From Thiotrichaceae bacterium (GTDB lineage Bacteria > Pseudomonadota > Gammaproteobacteria > Thiotrichales > Thiotrichaceae), in contig JALVEA010000013.1 of the NCBI GenBank assembly GCA_027008665.1, positions 1 to 5,907 on the forward strand: DNA of 5,907 bases. Direction: 5' to 3'. Positions 1 to 4,800 of this stretch are shown one piece after another. Both the position numbers and the translations under genes were made by a program. The notes below the pieces were generated by a model. It was not told the DNA's origin and ran no database searches. It worked only from the letters and a program-made list of their open reading frames with translations. The first letter of the stretch is position 1. Each line of letters opens with the position of its first letter.

Positions 1-2
1 CT

Positions 3-53
3 ACGTTGACCCAATGGAGACCAGGTGAAAAACTAAATCTCTGTGAAATTTAA
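3..53 (+). CDS. Possible C-terminal tail of an upstream gene (partial, unidentified)
   Basis: One frame is open from the window edge to a TAA at 51-53 and would encode 16 residues ending in LNLCEI. The stop lies 11 bases before the pgeF start, which is spacing typical of an operon. In many gammaproteobacteria rluD precedes pgeF, but these residues do not look like an RluD C-terminus that I recognise, so no product is assigned. The other two forward frames close at 9 and 28. Sixteen codons are too few to prove that this is coding. Confidence 0.3.
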   Translation, partial: TLTQWRPGEKLNLCEI

Positions 54-56
54 GAG
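52..56 (+). promoter_or_regulatory. Weak ribosome binding site of pgeF
   Basis: AAGAG lies 8 bases before the ATG at 65 and overlaps the stop codon of the possible upstream gene. This fits translational coupling. The match to the Shine-Dalgarno consensus is only moderate. Confidence 0.4.
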
Positions 57-64
57 TATCCTCT

Positions 65-823
65 ATGAAGAAAAAAAATATTCCACCTGAATGGTTGATT
101 CCTAACTGGGATGCACCACAAAATATCAAGGCTGTTATGACGACGCGACAAGGTGGAGTTAGTTTAGTGCCTTTTGATTCTATGAATTTAGGGGATCATG
201 TTAATGATGATCCCAAGCGAGTTGCAAAAAATAGAACAATCTTAAAAGAGAGACTTAATTTACCTAATGATCCTCTTTGGTTGACCCAAGTTCATGGGGT
301 GAAGGTTGCCAATGCGGATAAACAATCGACTCACACAGTAGAAGCTGATGCTTCGGTAGCGCATAAAATAGGTTCAGTGTGTGCGGTAATGACGGCGGAT
401 TGTTTGCCTGTTTTATTTTGCAATCGTCAAGGAACAGTGGTTGCCGCGGCTCATGCAGGTTGGCGTGGACTTCATGCGGGTGTGTTGGAAAAAACTGTAA
501 AATCAATGAACTGTCTTAGATCCGATGTTATTGCATGGTTAGGCGCTGCAATTAGTTCTCAGCATTTTGAAGTCGGCGCAGAAGTACGCGAGGCTTTTAT
601 TTCAGTACAAAAAGAAGCGATAAAGGCGTTTATTCCCTCTGCAAATAAAGGTAAATGGTTGGCTGATATTTATTATCTAGCACGACTACGCCTACAAGCA
701 ATTGGTGTGACCCAAATAACAGGCGGTGAAAGCTGTACTTACCGCTATGAAAAACTATTTTATTCTTATCGACGCAAAGCAAAAACAGGGCGTATGGCGA
801 GTTTGATTTGGCGAATCAATTGA
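65..823 (+). CDS. pgeF: Peptidoglycan editing factor PgeF (YfiH / laccase-domain family)
   Basis: This complete 252-residue cytoplasmic protein has the usual length of the YfiH/PgeF family (Cu-oxidase_4, formerly 'polyphenol oxidase'). Known family role: E. coli PgeF removes L-Ser wrongly added to UDP-MurNAc in place of L-Ala, keeping the peptidoglycan stem peptide correct. Other relatives show purine nucleoside phosphorylase or adenosine deaminase activity. Visible signatures are TTRQGGVS (26-33), TQVHG with H77, TADCLPV with C113, AAAHAGWRG with H130, WLGAAISSQHFEVG (158-171), and the C-terminal FYSYRR...TGRMA block (232-245). H77, C113 and H130 are the expected metal-binding triad and all are intact. 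The common GPAIG loop reads GAAIS here, a mild deviation. The ATG at 65 places the N-terminus where the family normally starts. A weak AAGAG (52-56) precedes it by 8 bases. It may follow an upstream gene in an operon and converges on the SH3b gene. Family assignment is very sure; the exact substrate is inferred. Confidence 0.96.
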   Translation: MKKKNIPPEWLIPNWDAPQNIKAVMTTRQGGVSLVPFDSMNLGDHVNDDPKRVAKNRTILKERLNLPNDPLWLTQVHGVKVANADKQSTHTVEADASVAHKIGSVCAVMTADCLPVLFCNRQGTVVAAAHAGWRGLHAGVLEKTVKSMNCLRSDVIAWLGAAISSQHFEVGAEVREAFISVQKEAIKAFIPSANKGKWLADIYYLARLRLQAIGVTQITGGESCTYRYEKLFYSYRRKAKTGRMASLIWRIN

Positions 824-857
824 GTTGTATTATTACTAGGAGCTTTTAGACCAAGGA

Positions 858-1538
858 TTAACCACAAATATCACGCAAATGCTCGCGTGATTTACTTAAT
901 TCAGGATCAAATTTTAAATAATAAGAATTAACCCAGCCGTTCTGACCATTCCAACGAACTTTTTCCCATACTGAACTGCCATTTTTTACACTTCCAGTAG
1001 GAAGTTTTACAATCCCTACTCCATCGTATGGAATGGTTGCAATAACCTCAGCATTTCTACCTGCCCGTTTACGCATATTCAAGCTTTGTCCTCTACGAAC
1101 CTTTTGTACACTATGAACCTTGATAGGATAACGCCTTCCTGTATGTTTTTGTTGCGGATAACCACAGCAAACGGGGAGTTTAGGATTATTTTGCAAGCAA
1201 CTCATTCTCATTTGCTTGATTTTTGTCGCCTCAGGATCAAATTTCAGATAAGAAACATCAACCCAGCCTTCATGATTATTCCAATGCACTTTTTGCCAAC
1301 CACGAACACGCGAGCGTCCATGTGCTTTGCTACTTTGACGCTTCACAATCCATCTTGCATTATGTGGCAATTCAAGTAGCACTTTTGCAGTAGCGCTAGG
1401 CTTTGCTCTTAGATTTAAAACACCTTTTTGTCCTACATGAGCAACACGAAAAAGCTCTCCTTCATCTGCATTAATATGGGTGGATAATCCCAAAAAAGAT
1501 AATAGAGAACATAAAATTATTTTATTTTTCAAAAGCAT
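858..1538 (-). CDS. Secreted protein with two SH3b domains
   Basis: The product is 226 residues. Residues 1-24 form a Sec signal peptide: KNK, a hydrophobic core, and an apparent cleavage after INA. The mature protein is therefore periplasmic or extracellular, with no further membrane segment. Two bacterial SH3 (SH3b/SH3_3) domains follow. Domain 1 (about 29-101) has VLNLRAKPSATAKVL and ends GWVDVSYLKFDPE. Domain 2 (about 139-211) has SLNMRKRAGRNAEVI and ends GWVNSYYLKFDPE. The N-L/M-R-x-x-P/A signature and the closing GWV..YL are the family hallmarks. The linker (102-138) carries C114, C124 and C125, and C225 lies at the C-terminus, so disulfides are possible. SH3b domains often bind cell-wall glycopeptide or protein ligands. 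No catalytic domain is present, so a binding or scaffold role is inferred. The gene converges with pgeF and diverges from the giant exoprotein gene. A modest AAGGG precedes the ATG. The gene has no name I recognise. Confidence 0.85.
   Translation of the reverse strand: MLLKNKIILCSLLSFLGLSTHINADEGELFRVAHVGQKGVLNLRAKPSATAKVLLELPHNARWIVKRQSSKAHGRSRVRGWQKVHWNNHEGWVDVSYLKFDPEATKIKQMRMSCLQNNPKLPVCCGYPQQKHTGRRYPIKVHSVQKVRRGQSLNMRKRAGRNAEVIATIPYDGVGIVKLPTGSVKNGSSVWEKVRWNGQNGWVNSYYLKFDPELSKSREHLRDICG
870..898 (+). terminator. Candidate terminator hairpin for pgeF
   Basis: A perfect 7-bp stem, ATCACGC (870-876) with GCGTGAT (885-891), encloses an 8-base loop and runs into TTTACTTAA on the plus strand. 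It sits about 50 bases after the pgeF stop. It lies inside the last codons of the opposing SH3b gene, so it would make the two convergent transcripts overlap slightly. The T-run is interrupted, so this is a weak intrinsic terminator at best. On the minus strand no T-run follows the stem, so it does not look bidirectional. Confidence 0.35.
901..1298 (-). repeat. Internal duplication of the SH3b unit
   Basis: The plus-strand segments 901-968 and 1231-1298 are visibly similar and 330 bases (110 codons) apart. Both begin TCAGGATCAAATTT, share ACCCAGCC, and have matching ATTCCAA...ACTTTTT blocks. They encode the ends of the two SH3b domains, including the shared YLKFDPE. The similarity at DNA level points to tandem duplication within the gene, or to strong constraint on this part of the fold. 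Confidence 0.7.
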
Positions 1539-1690
1539 ATCACTTAGCCCTTTATAAAATGGTTTATTAACAAACTGTAACTATATATTGTTTATGTCGT
1601 TTCATCTATATCTATATATTAGCATATAAGTGAATGGTTAATTAATGCTCGATTAAGCTAGGCAATGTTATTTTAATTATTGATCAAAAG

Positions 1691-1739
1691 TGCATATTTG
1701 TAGGTAAGGGGATAGTTTTAAAAATACCTACAAATTGCA
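1691..1739. promoter_or_regulatory. Inverted repeat in the leader of the giant exoprotein gene
   Basis: ATTTGTAGGTA (1696-1706) and TACCTACAAAT (1725-1735) are perfect 11-bp reverse complements around an 18-base spacer (1707-1724). Allowing one bulged base, the pairing extends by TGCA on each side (1691-1694 and 1736-1739). The right arm ends 11 bases before the ribosome binding site. It could be a DNA operator with half-sites about 28 bp apart centre to centre, or an RNA hairpin in the 5' leader. No T-run follows on either strand, so it is not a terminator. It matches no riboswitch class that I recognise. Confidence 0.6.
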
Positions 1740-1750
1740 ATAAAAATAAC

Positions 1751-1755
1751 GGGGA
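1751..1755 (+). promoter_or_regulatory. Ribosome binding site of the giant exoprotein gene
   Basis: GGGGA ends 5 bases before the ATG at 1761. It supports this start over the in-frame ATG at 1791 (M11), which has no purine-rich site upstream. Confidence 0.65.
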
Positions 1756-1760
1756 ATTTA

Positions 1761-1889
1761 ATGTCGATACGCGTTCGTGTACCACTATCAATGGTCACTT
1801 CAAAGCTATTTTTAGCAACTCAATATTCTTTTATTACTCTGACTTCCATCATGGTTCTAATGATCTTCTGCGTTTCTTCTGCCCAGGCT
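1761..1889 (+). other. Signal peptide of the giant exoprotein
   Basis: This segment encodes residues 1-43. Arg at 4 and 6 and Lys at 15 precede a hydrophobic run (FITLTSIMVLMIFCV, 24-38) and an A-Q-A cleavage site, so the mature protein would begin at E44. At 43 residues it is longer than a typical Sec signal, with an extended N-region as seen in some very large exported proteins. A start at M11 would give a more usual 33 residues but lacks a ribosome binding site. Confidence 0.7.
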
Positions 1890-4800
1890 GAAACAGTACA
1901 AATCGTTACTTATTATGGTAAAACAGGCGGTATTTTTGGTGATGGTAAGTTAAATGTGGTTGGTAATAAAATAAATGGTAGGGATGTATGCCCTCAGGTT
2001 AATACCAATGCTAATGGTACCCCAGGTTGTGATATGAGTGATGACTCTGGCTATCAAACAAATAACCCAAATGATCCTACTGATGATACCTACACAGGGG
2101 ATTTGATTGTTAGAACCAGTGATATATTTGAACTTTATGCAGGTTGGGCCGTTAATGGAACTTCTGACCCTGTCACCCTTAGCTCGATTCTCCCAGCGAA
2201 TAAAGGCTTAAAATGGGAGCAATTACCCTCTAGTTGTAAAGCTGGTTCGTCAATTTCTGCGGATGGTCTTACCATAACGTGCATAAGAAGTGGCTATGAT
2301 AAAAACGGGATTGGTTCTTATGCGGAAGATTTGCCATTTCATGTTAAAGTATTAGCTAATACTCAAAATGGTGTCCAGCCTGGGCCGTTAAATTTCACCA
2401 TTACAGGTCCTACTACAAATGATACCGATACCACCGAAGCACATTCTATTATCGTGACTGCTGCCCCTAAATGGAATATCCAAAAAACATTATATAATGT
2501 TAGTGAAGCTCAAACGTATAATGGTGTAACGGGCTATATATTACGTTATTTATATTATCTTGAAGCTGATGAAGTAGTTAATGAAGTGGACTCCGCTTCA
2601 GCGGTTTTAGGCAATGAAGCCTTAGGCAAGAATTTCACTTTGGAATTTGATGATGATGTGAGTCAATTATCCACTAATGCAGAATTATTCGATTGTAAAA
2701 TAAGCTACTCTCATAGTACTGATCCTTTCCCCTCTTTCAATACAACTTATCCTGATCGTAGTATTGCCACACCACTGGCTGATATGACGCAAACCTGTAC
2801 TCAATCTGGGGGGAAGGGAACAACTATCCATGTAACCCATACAGGTATTGATGCCTCTCTGGAGCATGTACCCACAAAAAACAGAGGTGGCGGAATTACC
2901 CCTTTGACACGTTCTACTATTGCGATTGGTAATATTGAAATATTTGTTCCTGATTCAGATGTACAAGGAGGTGATCCACGTTCTGTTTACAATGCTGGAA
3001 ATGATAATGGTTATTTAGACACCATTAATACCATTACCAGTTTTGATCCTGTTTCTATCTCGGGACAATCTAATTTTGGAACCGCAACTGAAAGCACCAA
3101 TGACAATACCAGAAACCAGCGACTTTATTATTATGGCCCAGGTTATACGGGCGGTAATTTCTATAAATATTATCTTAATGATGTTGATAATGTCGTCCCG
3201 ATTAATACCGCATCGGGTTGGTCTTATGGTGATGGTGTCTTAAGTCCTAATCGAGAATTTGCAACCCGAGTTTATATGCATAATACGGGGAATACAGATT
3301 TTTCTGATAGTATTTTATGTGATGTCATTGATAAAAATGTTTATGATGTGATCGATATTCCTGGACAGGAAGGTCAACATGCGGCTAAAAACTATTTAAC
3401 ACCGACTAATCTTGGGATTACCCCTGTTTTTGAATATGCAACTGGCTATATCGGTTCATGGCCACCACCTATTGATGATAATAATGCCGCGAAAGTCATA
3501 ACAGAATGTAGTGATGCTTCAATTACATGGCATGCAACTACTGCCTCTGCAAGAGCAACAGGTGCAATCACTAAAGTACGCATGCGTCTTGCAGGAAATG
3601 CTGGCATCCCAGGAGGGAATAATACCTATATGGGAATGATCATTAACTTAAAAACACGCAGTACGAATTTAAACGGTGATTTACTACCTAATGGTACAAA
3701 TATTGTCAATTATACTGCAGCTCATGACACTGTTTTATATGCAACACAGCCTAATAACTGGTATGGTGCTTATCGACAATTGCATTCCTATCCAAATCCT
3801 TTAAGTAATGGCTATAAGGCAGACCGTGCTGTTTTAACCCGTGCCATTGTAAGAATTGATGAGACCCTTGATAAAGCGGTAGTAGAACCAGGTGATGTGG
3901 TAAAGGCAACCCTGACATCAACCTTTACCACCGATAATCCTGATGGTGAAAATGGTAATGTCACGATTACAGGATTCTTGGACGCAGGTCTAAAATATGT
4001 GATTGGCAGTGGCAATATTGGTGATCCAGCCTTTGGCACTTGTGCTGATTTAGATGATGGTACATTAAAAAATGGCTGTACTGCGGATGATCAAATTCTT
4101 ATCTGGGATCTAGGTACTCGCACCTCAAATGACGCTATAGAAAATATTACCTTTAATATTTCTGTTGGAGCAACGGCTGCTGCTGGCACCATTCATACCT
4201 ACGCACAAATAAAATCACCGACTGATAATAGTAAAATTGAAGTTAGAACAGCCAATAAAAATATGACAATAACTGTTCCTTCTGCACTTTTGATTTCAAA
4301 GGAAGTCAACACCCCTTTTCGTACAATTAACCAATCACCGATTGAATTTACGACCTTTATTCGCAATGGAGCAAGTAAAAACTTAACTAATCTGGATGTC
4401 ATTGATGTCTTGCCCTTCAATGGTGATGGTACTTTTGGTGTAGATTTCACCGTTAGCACGACCACCATTAACCATAAACGTTTTCAAGCCACTGCTTTTG
4501 ATGGGAGTTATGAATTTCTCAGTGCCGATGGCGGTTATAGTTGTACTTCAGGCGATAATTGGTTTTATTCCAATACCGATCCACGCCAGATTAACCTTGC
4601 TCCAACCGCAAATAGTAATAAGGCAGGCGGTGCAACCACATGGTGTCAAGGCACAAAAACAGGCCCTGCTGGAAGCTGTGGTTTTAGCAATGCCGATGTC
4701 ACTGCTATTCGCTTAACAGGCCCTGCTTTACCTGGGGATGCTAGCTGCTCCATGAATATAAAATTAAAACCAACAGGCAATAAAAAAGGTAATGTCTATA

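Larger units (their letters stand above)
1539..1760. other. AT-rich divergent intergenic region
   Basis: These 222 bases separate the start codons of the SH3b gene (minus) and the giant exoprotein gene (plus), so both promoters should lie here. The region is strongly AT-rich. It contains a 9-base direct repeat CTATATATT at 1581-1589 and 1612-1620, 31 bases apart. It also holds a near-palindrome around 1562-1575, TTAATTAA at 1638-1645, and the inverted repeat described separately. I see no convincing sigma-70 -35/-10 pair. The reverse complement of TTTATA (1551-1556) could be a -10 for the SH3b gene, and TGTTATTTT (1666-1674) an extended -10 for the plus gene, but neither has a good -35. No small ORF with a credible start is evident. 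Confidence 0.6.

Noticed and set aside
264..506. Minus-strand open frame of 80 codons
   Set aside because: It lies wholly within pgeF, whose motifs are unmistakable, and shows no domain, signal or ribosome binding site of its own.
803..819. Hairpin TTGATT / AATCAA with a 5-base loop at the end of pgeF
   Set aside because: The stem is only 6 bp and AT-rich, lies inside pgeF codons, and is not followed by a T-run on either strand.
1086..1379. Plus-strand open frame of 97 codons
   Set aside because: It is antisense to the SH3b gene and has no plausible start context or recognisable protein features.
1680..1716. TTGATC (1680-1685) with GATAGT (1711-1716) as a sigma-70 promoter
   Set aside because: The spacer would be 25 bases, far from the usual 16-18, and the -10 match is poor.
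1691..1739. Intrinsic terminator reading of the leader inverted repeat
   Set aside because: No run of T follows the stem on the plus strand (ATAAAAATAAC) or on the minus strand, so termination is unlikely.
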